From Williamsia phyllosphaerae (lineage in GTDB: Bacteria > Actinomycetota > Actinomycetes > Mycobacteriales > Mycobacteriaceae), in the NCBI RefSeq assembly GCF_014635305.1, contig NZ_BMCS01000001.1, positions 682,001 through 746,000 of the forward strand: 64,000 nt of DNA, in the 5' to 3' direction. Shown here in pieces: positions 8,353 through 16,872 of this stretch. How positions within the stretch are numbered: the first letter of the stretch is position 1; every line of letters begins with the position of its first letter. Both the position numbers and the translations under genes were made by a program. Under the pieces are notes generated by a model, which worked only from the letters and a program-made list of their open reading frames with translations, searched no databases and had not been told where the DNA came from.

Positions 8353-9540
8353 TCAGATCCGGTCGAGGAGCACCGCCGCGTTGTGACCGCCCATGCCCAG
8401 CGAGGTCTTGATCGTCACGCCCTCCTCCATCGGGGTCAGACCGTCGAGCAGACGAGGATGAGCCGCCGACACGTGCGGTGACGCCGGGATGACGCCGGTG
8501 TCGTAACCGATCGCCGCCACTGCGAGTTCGACCGCAGCCGCAGCCCCCTGGCAGTGCCCGACCAGCGGTTTGACCGAGTAGACCTGCGGGGCGTCGGCGA
8601 AGATCTCGGCCAGGATCGCGGTCTCGGCCGCCGTGCACTGAGCGGTGCCCGGACCGTGCGCGTTCATGTACCGGACCGCACCGGGATCGACGCCCGCGAC
8701 CTCGAGTGCCGAGCGCACGCACCCGAACACCTGCTCGTGGGACGGATCGATCGACACCACGTGGAACGCGTCGTGACTCATCGCCCCGCCGAGGATCCGG
8801 GCGTAGGAGTCGCTGTCCTGGTTCGAGATGACCATCGCCACCGACGCCTCACCGAGGCCGAACCCGCGACTTCCCTCCTGGAACGGGCGTGAGGCGTCGA
8901 GCGGGTCGCTGTCACCCACCGCGACGCCCATCCGGATGAAGCCCTCGATGGTGTCCGGCGTCAACGACAGGTCGGTCGAGATGAGGACGACGTCGTCGAC
9001 GATGCCCGCGTCGAGCCACATCTTCGCGGTGATCATGCCCGCGTTGCCCGACGAACACATCGACGCCACCGACATCGACGGACCGTGGAACCCGAACTCC
9101 TTCATCATCAGCGAGATCGACGTCGACGGCATCTGGGTGATGAATCCGCGCGCGGTGTGCGTGGAGCGGTCACTGCGGTGGAACGTCCGCCACGCCTCCA
9201 CCTCGGGATAGACCGTCGCGTGCAGCACGCCGACCCGTGCCCCCGCCCGCCATCCGCGCGCACGGGCGTCGGCGACCGCCTCCCTGGCCGCGGTCCGCAG
9301 GGCGCGGGTGAACAGGCTGTCACCGTCACGGGCGTCTCCCCCGTCCGGGACCCGCGCGACCCAGGCCTCGTCGCATCCGTCCGCCCCCAGGCCGCCGGAC
9401 AGTTGGGCCGCCGGTTTACCGCTGAGCAACCCGTCCCACAGATCGGTACGCGACCACCCGTACCCGGTGACCGCACCCACCCCTGCAATCTGGGTTGCAG
9501 AACGTGCATTGTGCTCGCTGATTGCAATTCGAGATGTCAC
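8353..9540 (-). CDS. Stand-alone beta-ketoacyl synthase (KS)
   Basis: Thiolase-fold condensing enzyme of about 395 residues, the length of FabF-type synthases. All three catalytic residues are present: the Cys in SVASMCSSGNAGM, the His in NAHGPGTAQCTA and the His in GHCQGAAAAVELA. The context differs from FabF/KasA (NAHGTST, GHLLGAAG), so it is a divergent KS rather than the housekeeping enzyme. No acyl carrier protein, ketoreductase or partner KS lies nearby. GTG 9540 is chosen because the KS fold starts soon after it and AGG-type ribosome-binding bases precede it; longer starts are possible. Substrate unknown. Confidence 0.8.
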   Translation of the reverse strand: MTSRIAISEHNARSATQIAGVGAVTGYGWSRTDLWDGLLSGKPAAQLSGGLGADGCDEAWVARVPDGGDARDGDSLFTRALRTAAREAVADARARGWRAGARVGVLHATVYPEVEAWRTFHRSDRSTHTARGFITQMPSTSISLMMKEFGFHGPSMSVASMCSSGNAGMITAKMWLDAGIVDDVVLISTDLSLTPDTIEGFIRMGVAVGDSDPLDASRPFQEGSRGFGLGEASVAMVISNQDSDSYARILGGAMSHDAFHVVSIDPSHEQVFGCVRSALEVAGVDPGAVRYMNAHGPGTAQCTAAETAILAEIFADAPQVYSVKPLVGHCQGAAAAVELAVAAIGYDTGVIPASPHVSAAHPRLLDGLTPMEEGVTIKTSLGMGGHNAAVLLDRI

Positions 9541-9707
9541 TTCGTTAACCTGCTTTCCCTCTTGACGATTCGGGATGAACCGTCCCCTGTCGATTAAGGG
9601 CGGTGGACGGGGCAATGGCCACCGCAGCTCCCCCGATTCGGCGAAAAATGTTTCAATCGACACCAGAACGCGCCGTATGCGGTGCCCGAGCGGACTGGGG
9701 TCGTCGA

Positions 9708-11369
9708 ATGGACGCGGAACGCGAACGCGAGGTCGACGACCTCTCCTCGATCACCGACCGGTCCTACGGGCGACTCGTCGACTACCCGGACGCGGTCTGC
9801 GTGCACTCCGACGGCATCGTGGTCGCGATCAACACCGCGGGCGTCGCATGGGCGGGTGCGGCCGCCGACAGCGAGATCATCGGCCGCCCGATCACCGACT
9901 TCGTCCACCCCGACTCGGTGTCGGCCATGCTCGAGCGGATCGCGGTCCTGGCGCAGCAGGGCGACTCGTCGGAGCCGTCCGAAGCCACGATGGTCCGGGT
10001 GGACGGCACCCTGATCGACGTCGAGGCGACCTCCATCCGCGTCACCTGGGACGATCGCCCGGCCTACCTCGTCATCCTGCGGGACGTCGCCGCGCGGGTC
10101 GCGGTCCGCGACGCCCTCCGGTATCAGGAGGCGGTCGTCAACCACGTGACCGACGCCGTCATCGCCATCTCCGACGACGGCCGGATCGCGAGCTGGAATC
10201 CCGCCGCCGCAGCCATCTACCGACGCCCCATCATCGAGGTGATCGGGGCACCGATCGACGACGCCCTCGGTGTCGACTTCGACGCCCGCGCGATCGTGGC
10301 CGCCGGCGGCACCTCGGCGCAGACACACCGCGCGGCCAACGGACGTGAACTGGCGATCTCGGTGGCGGTCACCGCGGTCGACGACGGATTCGTCGTCATC
10401 TGCTCGGACAAGACCGCGCTGGCGCAGGCCGAGCGGTACTTCCGCACAGTCGTCGACTCGATCGCCGAGGGCATCATCGTCGTGGACCGTTCCGGCAAGG
10501 TGACCACCGCGAACCCGGCGGCCAAGGCCATCACCGGCGTGGACCTGCCCGTCGGGGACGGTGACGACGCGACGATGTTCCTCGATTTCGAGGTGTTCGA
10601 CCACGAGGGCCGGGCACTGGCCGAGGAAGGACACCCCATCTGTCAGGTCATGGAGACCGGGATACCGATGGCCGGTGTCGTGTTGGGTGTGGACCTGCCG
10701 TCGGGGCGTCGCGTCTGGCTCTCGACGAGTGTCCGGCTGATGGATCCCGGGTCGCCGTCCACCTCGTCGGCGGTCTGCTCGTTCACCGACATCTCCGAGC
10801 AACAGACCATCCGGGCCGATCTCGAGTTCGCGGCCACCCATGACTCGCTGACCGCACTGCCCAACCGCGGCTCGGTCGTCTCCCACCTCGGCGAGGCCCT
10901 GGCGGCCATCCCGCGTGCCGGGTCGGTGGCGGCGCTGTTCATCGACCTCGACCGCCTCAAACTCATCAACGACTCCCTGGGCCACAGCGCCGGCGACCGC
11001 GTTCTGCAGGTCGCGGCGCGACGGCTGAAGTCGTTGGTGTCGGGATCGGATCTCGTCGGCCGGGTCGGGGGCGACGAGTTCGTCGCCATCGTCTTCGACC
11101 GTCCCGACCGCGCGGCCATCGAGCAACTGGCCGACGAGTTGCACCGCACGCTGCGCAAGCCGTTCGTCGTCGACGGGGAACTGGTCGACATCGGCGCCAG
11201 CATCGGGGTGGCCCTGATCGGTGAACGTGACATCCGCACCGCCGACGACATCCTGCGTGACGCCGACATCGCGATGTACGCGGCCAAGACCGAGGGACGC
11301 GGCCGCACCCAGTTCTACGTGCCCGGTCTGCGCGAACGCATGCGCATCCGGATGCGGTCAATCGGGTAG
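9708..11369 (+). CDS. Triple-PAS diguanylate cyclase (GGDEF)
   Basis: Predicted cytosolic c-di-GMP synthase of about 553 residues. Three PAS-like sensor segments (roughly residues 10-130, 132-240 and 243-375) precede a GGDEF domain (about 385-545). The catalytic motif VGGDEFVAI is intact near residue 454. The inhibitory I-site RxxD, expected five residues upstream, reads SGSD, so product feedback at that site should be absent. No transmembrane segment or EAL domain is seen. The start is uncertain: ATG 9708 begins just before the first PAS region, but in-frame GTG 9603 and ATG 9615 are also open. The 3' end overlaps the convergent YibE/F gene by 12 bases. Confidence 0.88.
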   Translation: MDAEREREVDDLSSITDRSYGRLVDYPDAVCVHSDGIVVAINTAGVAWAGAAADSEIIGRPITDFVHPDSVSAMLERIAVLAQQGDSSEPSEATMVRVDGTLIDVEATSIRVTWDDRPAYLVILRDVAARVAVRDALRYQEAVVNHVTDAVIAISDDGRIASWNPAAAAIYRRPIIEVIGAPIDDALGVDFDARAIVAAGGTSAQTHRAANGRELAISVAVTAVDDGFVVICSDKTALAQAERYFRTVVDSIAEGIIVVDRSGKVTTANPAAKAITGVDLPVGDGDDATMFLDFEVFDHEGRALAEEGHPICQVMETGIPMAGVVLGVDLPSGRRVWLSTSVRLMDPGSPSTSSAVCSFTDISEQQTIRADLEFAATHDSLTALPNRGSVVSHLGEALAAIPRAGSVAALFIDLDRLKLINDSLGHSAGDRVLQVAARRLKSLVSGSDLVGRVGGDEFVAIVFDRPDRAAIEQLADELHRTLRKPFVVDGELVDIGASIGVALIGERDIRTADDILRDADIAMYAAKTEGRGRTQFYVPGLRERMRIRMRSIG

Positions 11370-12827
11370 CGAGTGCCGTCCGGGGACTGATCGGGGCGCT
11401 GCGGAGTCCTGCGGCGGCACTGGCGGCGACGCGGTCGTCGGAGGGGGCGGCGGGAGAACCGGTCGGTGCCCGCGCTTGCCGTCCGGGCGTTCGTGACGGT
11501 GCACCAGTGCGACCGCGATGGCCGTGGTGAGCGGCACCGACAACGCGATCGCGATACCGCCGACGAACGAACGGGCCAGTTCGACCGCGACGGTGTCGGT
11601 GGTGGCGAGATTCGAGAACGACTGTCCGGCCACCGAGAACAGCAGCAGCAGCGGTAGCGCGCTGCCCGCGTAGGCGAACACGAGTGTGTACACGGTGCTG
11701 GCGATGTGGTCGCGGCCAACGCGCATCGCGGCCGCGAACGACGCCCTCCTCGACCGACCACCGCCCGCGAGCTCGAACACCGCCGACGCCTGGGTGATGG
11801 TGACGTCGTTGAGGACGCCGAGGGCGCCGATGATGAAGCCCGCCAACAGGATCCCGTTGGTCGAGATGCCGTTCTGATAGACCTGGAGGTTGGTGGTCTG
11901 CTCACCGGACAGCCCGGTGATGTGCATGGTCTGCACCGACAGATAGGACAGCACCGCCGCGACCCCGAGCGACGCCAGAGTCCCCAACAGGGCGGCGCTG
12001 GTCCGCAGACTCACCCCGTGCGCCAGGTAGATGACGATCAGCAGGATCGCCGCCGACGACGTGATGGCCACGGCCACCGGCGATTTGCCGTCGAGGATGG
12101 CCGGGAGGGTGAAACCGAGCAGGATCACGAACGCGATGACCAGACCGATGACCGACCGCAGGCCGCGCCACGCCGCCACCAAAACGATGGCCGCGACGAA
12201 CAGCAGCGCCCAGACGATGGTCGACGTCCCGCGGCTGTAGTCGTAGAACGCGTAGGACGCCGTCCCGTCGGATCCCGGCGACACGACGAGTCGGATCTTG
12301 TCGCCCAGATCCAGCGACGGTTGGCCGGGTTGCACCTGGTCGAGCTGCGACGCCGACAGGTTCTGCGGCACCGCCCCCGGCGCGGTCCCCGACTGGGCAC
12401 GGTTGGTGGGCACCTCGACGAGGGTGTTGGCGTCGGTGTCCTTACCGGAGGTGATGCGCACGGTGCTCTGGATGCACGGACCGTCATCGGTCGGAGTGAC
12501 CTGCGCGGCGCCGCCGAACACCGTGCCGGCCTGCCGGTTGAGGCACGCCGACCGGGTCTGGGCGATCACCGTGCCGGTGGCCGTGGCCAGACGACCGTCG
12601 GGGGCCGAGGACTGGAACTGCACCGGCACCTCGTGCTGGCGGTGCGCCGGCCACAGCACGATCGCGCCGACCACGACGGCCACCGCGGCGGCGATGATCA
12701 GTCCGACCACGACGCGGGCGACGGTGGGTTGCATGTGCACGCGGATCGCCGACGGGCTGTGCGTATGACCGTGTCCGGCGACCCGATCGTGTGGGTGGTC
12801 GTCGCGCGGATCGCCAGGCTCGCTCAC
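11358..12827 (-). CDS. YibE/F-family membrane protein
   Basis: Polytopic membrane protein of about 489 residues. A His-rich N-terminus is followed by one helix (VVVGLIIAAAVAVVVGAIVLW), an extracytoplasmic domain with two Cys (SACLNR, GPCIQS) and then seven or so helices, including the conserved GVLNDVTITQASAVFEL segment of YibE/F. The proline-rich tail is cytoplasmic. The family is widespread in Gram-positive bacteria with no firm biochemical role; a transport role has been suggested. GTG 12827 is my choice; an in-frame ATG lies at 12848. Confidence 0.82.
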   Translation of the reverse strand: MSEPGDPRDDHPHDRVAGHGHTHSPSAIRVHMQPTVARVVVGLIIAAAVAVVVGAIVLWPAHRQHEVPVQFQSSAPDGRLATATGTVIAQTRSACLNRQAGTVFGGAAQVTPTDDGPCIQSTVRITSGKDTDANTLVEVPTNRAQSGTAPGAVPQNLSASQLDQVQPGQPSLDLGDKIRLVVSPGSDGTASYAFYDYSRGTSTIVWALLFVAAIVLVAAWRGLRSVIGLVIAFVILLGFTLPAILDGKSPVAVAITSSAAILLIVIYLAHGVSLRTSAALLGTLASLGVAAVLSYLSVQTMHITGLSGEQTTNLQVYQNGISTNGILLAGFIIGALGVLNDVTITQASAVFELAGGGRSRRASFAAAMRVGRDHIASTVYTLVFAYAGSALPLLLLFSVAGQSFSNLATTDTVAVELARSFVGGIAIALSVPLTTAIAVALVHRHERPDGKRGHRPVLPPPPPTTASPPVPPQDSAAPRSVPGRHSLPD

Positions 12828-12888
12828 CCGGCACACTCTATGCGGCAAACGCCGACCGGAACGGTGCGCGGAGGGCCATCATGGAACG

Positions 12889-13446
12889 GTGATCGATGAG
12901 CTGCAGGACGAGGCGGCGGCGCTGCTCGCGGCGGGTGAATGGACCCACGCGCTCGCCGAGTTCTCCGTCCTGCGCGAGATCCGCTCGCGACGCGACGGTC
13001 CGTACTCGCTGATGTACCTGTCCAACCTGCACGACTCGATCCGCTGCATGTGTCAGTTGGAGCTGTGGTCGGACTCCGAGCCGCTGTGCCGCGAGCTGTA
13101 CGGCAAGTACCGGCGCACCCATGGCCCCGGCGAGGCCGACACGGTCGACGCCGCCAAGCGCTACGCCTGGGCCCTGGTGCAGCTGGACAAGACCGATCCG
13201 GCCGTCGCGCTCTACCTTGCGACCGCCGATGCGCTGTGGACCACCGGCGACCGTGCCGGTTCACTCGCGCTGCTGGGTGCCGCGGTGGTGCACCGACAGA
13301 ACGACGAGTCCGGCGCGGCGACGACTCTGATGTTCGACGGACTGTGCAACGGACCGGATCTGCAGACCGCCGCCGTGTTGCTCGCGGCCGGTCTACCCGC
13401 GCCCGACGGGTCGCTCACGATGGACGGTCTGCGCCTGATCCGCTGA
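12889..13446 (+). CDS. Hypothetical helical (TPR-like) protein
   Basis: A 185-residue soluble protein I cannot assign to a named family. It is almost entirely helical, with repeated pairs of the TPR/SEL type (AAALLAAGEWTHALAEFSVL, CRELYGKYRRTHGPGEADT, ALVQLDKTDPAVALYLATA), suggesting a protein-binding scaffold. There is no signal peptide. It starts at GTG 12889, with a CATCAT hexamer 6 bases upstream that may be the -10 of a leaderless transcript. Its 3' end overlaps the convergent GNAT gene by 32 bases. Confidence 0.7.
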   Translation: MIDELQDEAAALLAAGEWTHALAEFSVLREIRSRRDGPYSLMYLSNLHDSIRCMCQLELWSDSEPLCRELYGKYRRTHGPGEADTVDAAKRYAWALVQLDKTDPAVALYLATADALWTTGDRAGSLALLGAAVVHRQNDESGAATTLMFDGLCNGPDLQTAAVLLAAGLPAPDGSLTMDGLRLIR

Positions 13447-13861
13447 CACCGCGAGCGCTCAGCAACACCATCCCGGTGCTCGCCGTGGTGCCGAATCCGT
13501 GCTTCTCGTAGAGCCGCCGCCCAGTCGGATCGGCCATCAGCGTGATGTAGGGACCCTCCGGTGCGGCGGCGACGATCGTGTCGACCAGCCAGGTCAGCAC
13601 CCGATCTCCGAGACCGCGCCGCTGATGGTCGGGCAGGGTGGCCATGTCGACGATGTGGAAGTACCACCCACCGTCACCGATCACCCGCCCCATCGCGACG
13701 ACCTCGCCGCCGGGCTCGTGCACGATGTGAGCTCCCGCCCAGGCGTTGGCCAGTGCGGGAGCGCCCTGCTCCTCCGACACCGGCGTCAGCCCCGACTCCG
13801 CGCGCAGCCGGCGGTAGTCGGACAACTCCGGGAGGTGCGGGACGAGGCGGTAGTCGCTCAT
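13415..13861 (-). CDS. GNAT-family N-acetyltransferase
   Basis: A 148-residue acetyl-CoA-dependent acetyltransferase. The acetyl-CoA pyrophosphate loop is seen in DHQRRGLGDRVL, preceded by the strand HIVDMATLP and followed by the late-fold GRRLYEKHGFGTT, as in Ard1/RimI-like GNATs. The substrate is unknown. ATG 13861 is preferred over an in-frame codon at 13885 because TACGGT ends 7 bases upstream, fitting a leaderless start. The 3' end overlaps the convergent helical protein gene by 32 bases. Confidence 0.85.
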   Translation of the reverse strand: MSDYRLVPHLPELSDYRRLRAESGLTPVSEEQGAPALANAWAGAHIVHEPGGEVVAMGRVIGDGGWYFHIVDMATLPDHQRRGLGDRVLTWLVDTIVAAAPEGPYITLMADPTGRRLYEKHGFGTTASTGMVLLSARGVSGSGADRPS

Positions 13862-13868
13862 GGCGCCG

Positions 13869-13874
13869 ACCGTA
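13869..13874 (-). promoter_or_regulatory. -10 hexamer (TACGGT) for the GNAT gene
   Basis: On the minus strand TACGGT ends 7 bases before the ATG at 13861, fitting a leaderless transcript and supporting that start. Confidence 0.4.
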
Positions 13875-13921
13875 TCCACCGACACCGACCGTTTTGCGCT
13901 TGCCCGGGCGAACGGGATTGG

Positions 13922-15199
13922 ATGAACAGCGTGTCCACCGCCTCGTCAGTCCCCACCGAACGGACCGCCGCCGTCTCCGCCGGCCGCGGTCGGTGGTGGG
14001 GCGTGGCCGCCGCGATCTTCGCCATCGCCTGGGGTGGCAACGAGTTCACCCCTCTTCTGGTCATGTACAAGAACAGCCACGGCCTGTCCGGTCCGGTCGT
14101 CGACGCCCTGCTCTTCGCCTACGTCGTCGGCATCGTCCCGGCGTTGATGATCGGCGGTCCGCTGTCCGACCGGTTCGGCCGCGCGCCGCTGATGCGTCCG
14201 GCGCCGGTCATCGCCGCACTCGGGTCGATCATCCTGGCGGTCGGCGCCGATCACGTGTCGCTGCTGGTCATCGGCCGTATCTGCAGTGGTGTCGCGCTCG
14301 GGCTCGCCATGGCGGTCGGCAGCAGCTGGATCAAGGAGCTGTCCGGCCCGCCGTTCGAGGCGGCCGGGTCGGCGACGCGTGGTGCCCGCCGCGCCGCGAT
14401 GAGCCTCACCGCCGGATTCGGCATCGGGGCCGCCGCCGCGGGTGTCCTCGCGCAGTGGGCACCGATCCCCGACTCCCTGGCCTACCTCGTCAACGTCGCC
14501 CTCTGCGCGATCGGCGCGATCTGGGTGATGCGACCACCGGAGACGGTGAACCCCAGCACCGCGCCACGCTCGCTGCGTGAGGACCTCACCATCACCGCCG
14601 CCGGCCATCGTCGGTTCATCCGCGTCGTCATCCCGGTCGCCCCGTGGGTGTTCGGTGCTGCCGCGGCCGCCTACGCGGTTCTCCCCACCCTCATGGCCCA
14701 GAAGGTCGGCGATCTGCAGATCGCCTACGCCGCGTTGGTCACCCTGGTCACGTTGAGCGCGGGGTTCGGTGTCCAGTCGGTCGCCCGACGCATCGACCGC
14801 CCCGACCGGGCGCGCAGCTCGGTCACCGCCCTCGTGCTGTTGATCGCCGGGATGGCCATGGGCGCCTGGGCGTCGACCGTGCTCAACCCGTGGCTCACCC
14901 TCGTCACCGGTGCCGTTCTCGGCTGCGGCTACGGCATGGCGCTCGTGGCGGGACTCGCCGAGGTCGGTCGCATCGCCGAACCGGCCGACCTGGCCGGTCT
15001 GACCGCGGTCTTCTACTCGCTGACCTACCTCGGCTTCGCCGCCCCGGTGGTCCTCGCGCTCGTGCACGACGCGGTACCCGCGCTCACCTACCCGGTGTTG
15101 TTCGGGTTCGGCGTGGTGCTGGCCATCGCGTCGCTGGTGGCGGTGCTGACCCAGTACCGGGTCAGTGAGACGGCCGACGAACCGGTTAGGACAGGATGA
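13922..15199 (+). CDS. MFS transporter
   Basis: Inner-membrane major facilitator of 425 residues with about 12 hydrophobic helices. The conserved loop between helices 2 and 3 reads GGPLSDRFGRAPLM, the MFS signature A. Drug or metabolite efflux is likely, but substrate cannot be read. ATG 13922 is chosen because the protein then begins with a short polar tail and the first helix (GVAAAIFAIAWGGNEF); an in-frame opening further upstream overlaps the GNAT gene on the other strand and is not coding. A thioesterase-like gene follows after 4 bases, so the two are probably co-transcribed. Confidence 0.9.
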   Translation: MNSVSTASSVPTERTAAVSAGRGRWWGVAAAIFAIAWGGNEFTPLLVMYKNSHGLSGPVVDALLFAYVVGIVPALMIGGPLSDRFGRAPLMRPAPVIAALGSIILAVGADHVSLLVIGRICSGVALGLAMAVGSSWIKELSGPPFEAAGSATRGARRAAMSLTAGFGIGAAAAGVLAQWAPIPDSLAYLVNVALCAIGAIWVMRPPETVNPSTAPRSLREDLTITAAGHRRFIRVVIPVAPWVFGAAAAAYAVLPTLMAQKVGDLQIAYAALVTLVTLSAGFGVQSVARRIDRPDRARSSVTALVLLIAGMAMGAWASTVLNPWLTLVTGAVLGCGYGMALVAGLAEVGRIAEPADLAGLTAVFYSLTYLGFAAPVVLALVHDAVPALTYPVLFGFGVVLAIASLVAVLTQYRVSETADEPVRTG

Positions 15200-15203
15200 G
15201 CCG

Positions 15204-15989
15204 GTGACGGCGATCCTCTACTTCTTCACCCTCGACGACGACGGGCACTATCTGCCGTCCACCTACGCCCTCGGACGGTGGGCGCCGGACATGCTCAACG
15301 GTCCCGCGGTGTGCGCGGCGGTCGCCCGGTCCCTCGAGATCGACTTCGGGCTCGACGACTTCGTGCCGGCCCGCATCACGATCGACCTCTTCAAGGCCGC
15401 GCGCAATGCACCCCTTCAGGTGCGCACACGCGAGGTCCGGTCCGGGCGTCGCATCCACATCAGCGAGGCCGACGTCTGCCAGGGCGACACGGTGGTCGCG
15501 CAGGCGACACTGGTGCAGCTCCGTCGGGCGGCCGCGCCGCCCGGACAGGAATGGCACTCGCAGCACCCGTTCGATCCGCCGGAGTCCGAGGGGCACCGAC
15601 GGTGGTACGGCAGCACCGACGCCGGCTGGACCCAGACCATGGGCGATCATCAGAACGGCAGCCGAAAGCAGCTGTGGGCGAAGAGCATCCCTGCAGTCCT
15701 CGATGTCGAGAACACGCCGTTCGTACAGCTCGTGATGGCCGCCGAGGCGACCAGTCTGGTCACCAACTGGGGCTCCGACGGGATCGGCTACATCAACTGC
15801 GATCTCACCGTTGCCATCTCGCGGTTGCCCGCGGGTGAACGGATCGGCCTCACCGCCGACACCCACATCACCTCCGACGGGATCGCGATCGGCACCGCGA
15901 CCCTGTTCGATCACCTGGGCCCACTCGGCACCGGCATGGTGACCGCGCTGAGCAACGCCGCCGCGCAGATCGATTTCAGCGGGCACTAG
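15204..15989 (+). CDS. Acyl-CoA thioesterase-like (double hotdog) protein
   Basis: A 261-residue protein of the TesB-like thioesterase family common in mycolic-acid actinobacteria. The N-terminal hotdog contains LGRWAPDMLNGPAVCAAVAR and ITIDLFKAARNAPLQVRTRE; the C-terminal hotdog contains SLVTNWGSDGIGYINCDLTV and GTATLFDHLGPLGTGMV. It probably hydrolyses acyl-CoAs in the cytosol; chain length is unknown. GTG 15204 follows AGGA at good spacing and lies 4 bases after the MFS stop, implying co-transcription. Confidence 0.82.
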   Translation: MTAILYFFTLDDDGHYLPSTYALGRWAPDMLNGPAVCAAVARSLEIDFGLDDFVPARITIDLFKAARNAPLQVRTREVRSGRRIHISEADVCQGDTVVAQATLVQLRRAAAPPGQEWHSQHPFDPPESEGHRRWYGSTDAGWTQTMGDHQNGSRKQLWAKSIPAVLDVENTPFVQLVMAAEATSLVTNWGSDGIGYINCDLTVAISRLPAGERIGLTADTHITSDGIAIGTATLFDHLGPLGTGMVTALSNAAAQIDFSGH

Positions 15990-16028
15990 AAGCACCACAG
16001 AGCAGACCGACGACACCGGGAGCGCGAC

Positions 16029-16862
16029 ATGGAGAACATCGACATCGGCAACGGCGTCACCCTCGGGGTGGAACGCGCCGGGTCCGGCCCGGCGGTGCTG
16101 CTGGTCGGCGGTCTGGGGCAACCCGCAGGCGTGTGGGAGTTCACCGGCGTGAGCGGCGCACTGGTCGACGCCGGCTTCGAGGTCATCTCCTACAGCGCCC
16201 GCGGTGTCGCGCCGTCGTCCGCTCCGGAGCCGCCCTACACGGTCGACGATCTGGCCTTCGACGCCCAATGCCTCCTGCAGACACTGGGTCTCGAGGACAC
16301 CATCGTCGTCGCGTACTCCATGGGCTGTTACACGACGCAGGCCCTCGTGCGCAGGCAGCCGGGGATCGTGCGTGCGGCGGTACTGCTCGCCGGGTTGCAG
16401 CCGTCTCCGATCGGGGAACTGGTCGGACGCATGGAACTCGGCCTGCTCGACAAGTACGGCGAGATCCCCGCCGACGTCATGGTCTTCGAGCAGTTGATGA
16501 CCACGCTGCAGCCCGCACTGCTGCAGGACCCCGCCTCGGTGGTCGGATGGGAGCAGGTGCTGGGCGCGAGCTCGGAGGTCTGGACGAACGACGCGGGTAT
16601 GAGAGGTCAACTGCAGGCGTCGTATTCGTGGATCACCGCGAACGAACCACTACCCGAACACCTCGAGGCCTTCGACCCACCCGCCCTGGTGCTGGCGTTC
16701 GAGCACGACCTGTTCTTCCCGCCGCAAGGCTGCCGCGCCGCGGCGTCGAAGATGCCGAACGCCGAGTACGCGCAGATCGACGGAGTCGCCCACGGCGGTC
16801 TGTTCGCCGGTCAGACCGACACGGTCGCCCGGATCACCGCCTTCTGCCGCGACCACCGCTGA
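16029..16862 (+). CDS. Alpha/beta hydrolase
   Basis: Soluble hydrolase of 277 residues. The oxyanion region GGLGQPAGVW is near residue 28, the nucleophile is Ser97 in VAYSMGC, the acid is likely the Asp in FEHDLFFP and the His is in VAHGGL. The substrate cannot be read from sequence. ATG 16029 is preceded by GGGAG. The gene is 39 bases after the thioesterase on the same strand, so it may be the third gene of that transcript. Confidence 0.88.
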   Translation: MENIDIGNGVTLGVERAGSGPAVLLVGGLGQPAGVWEFTGVSGALVDAGFEVISYSARGVAPSSAPEPPYTVDDLAFDAQCLLQTLGLEDTIVVAYSMGCYTTQALVRRQPGIVRAAVLLAGLQPSPIGELVGRMELGLLDKYGEIPADVMVFEQLMTTLQPALLQDPASVVGWEQVLGASSEVWTNDAGMRGQLQASYSWITANEPLPEHLEAFDPPALVLAFEHDLFFPPQGCRAAASKMPNAEYAQIDGVAHGGLFAGQTDTVARITAFCRDHR

Positions 16863-16872
16863 TCGGCGGTCC

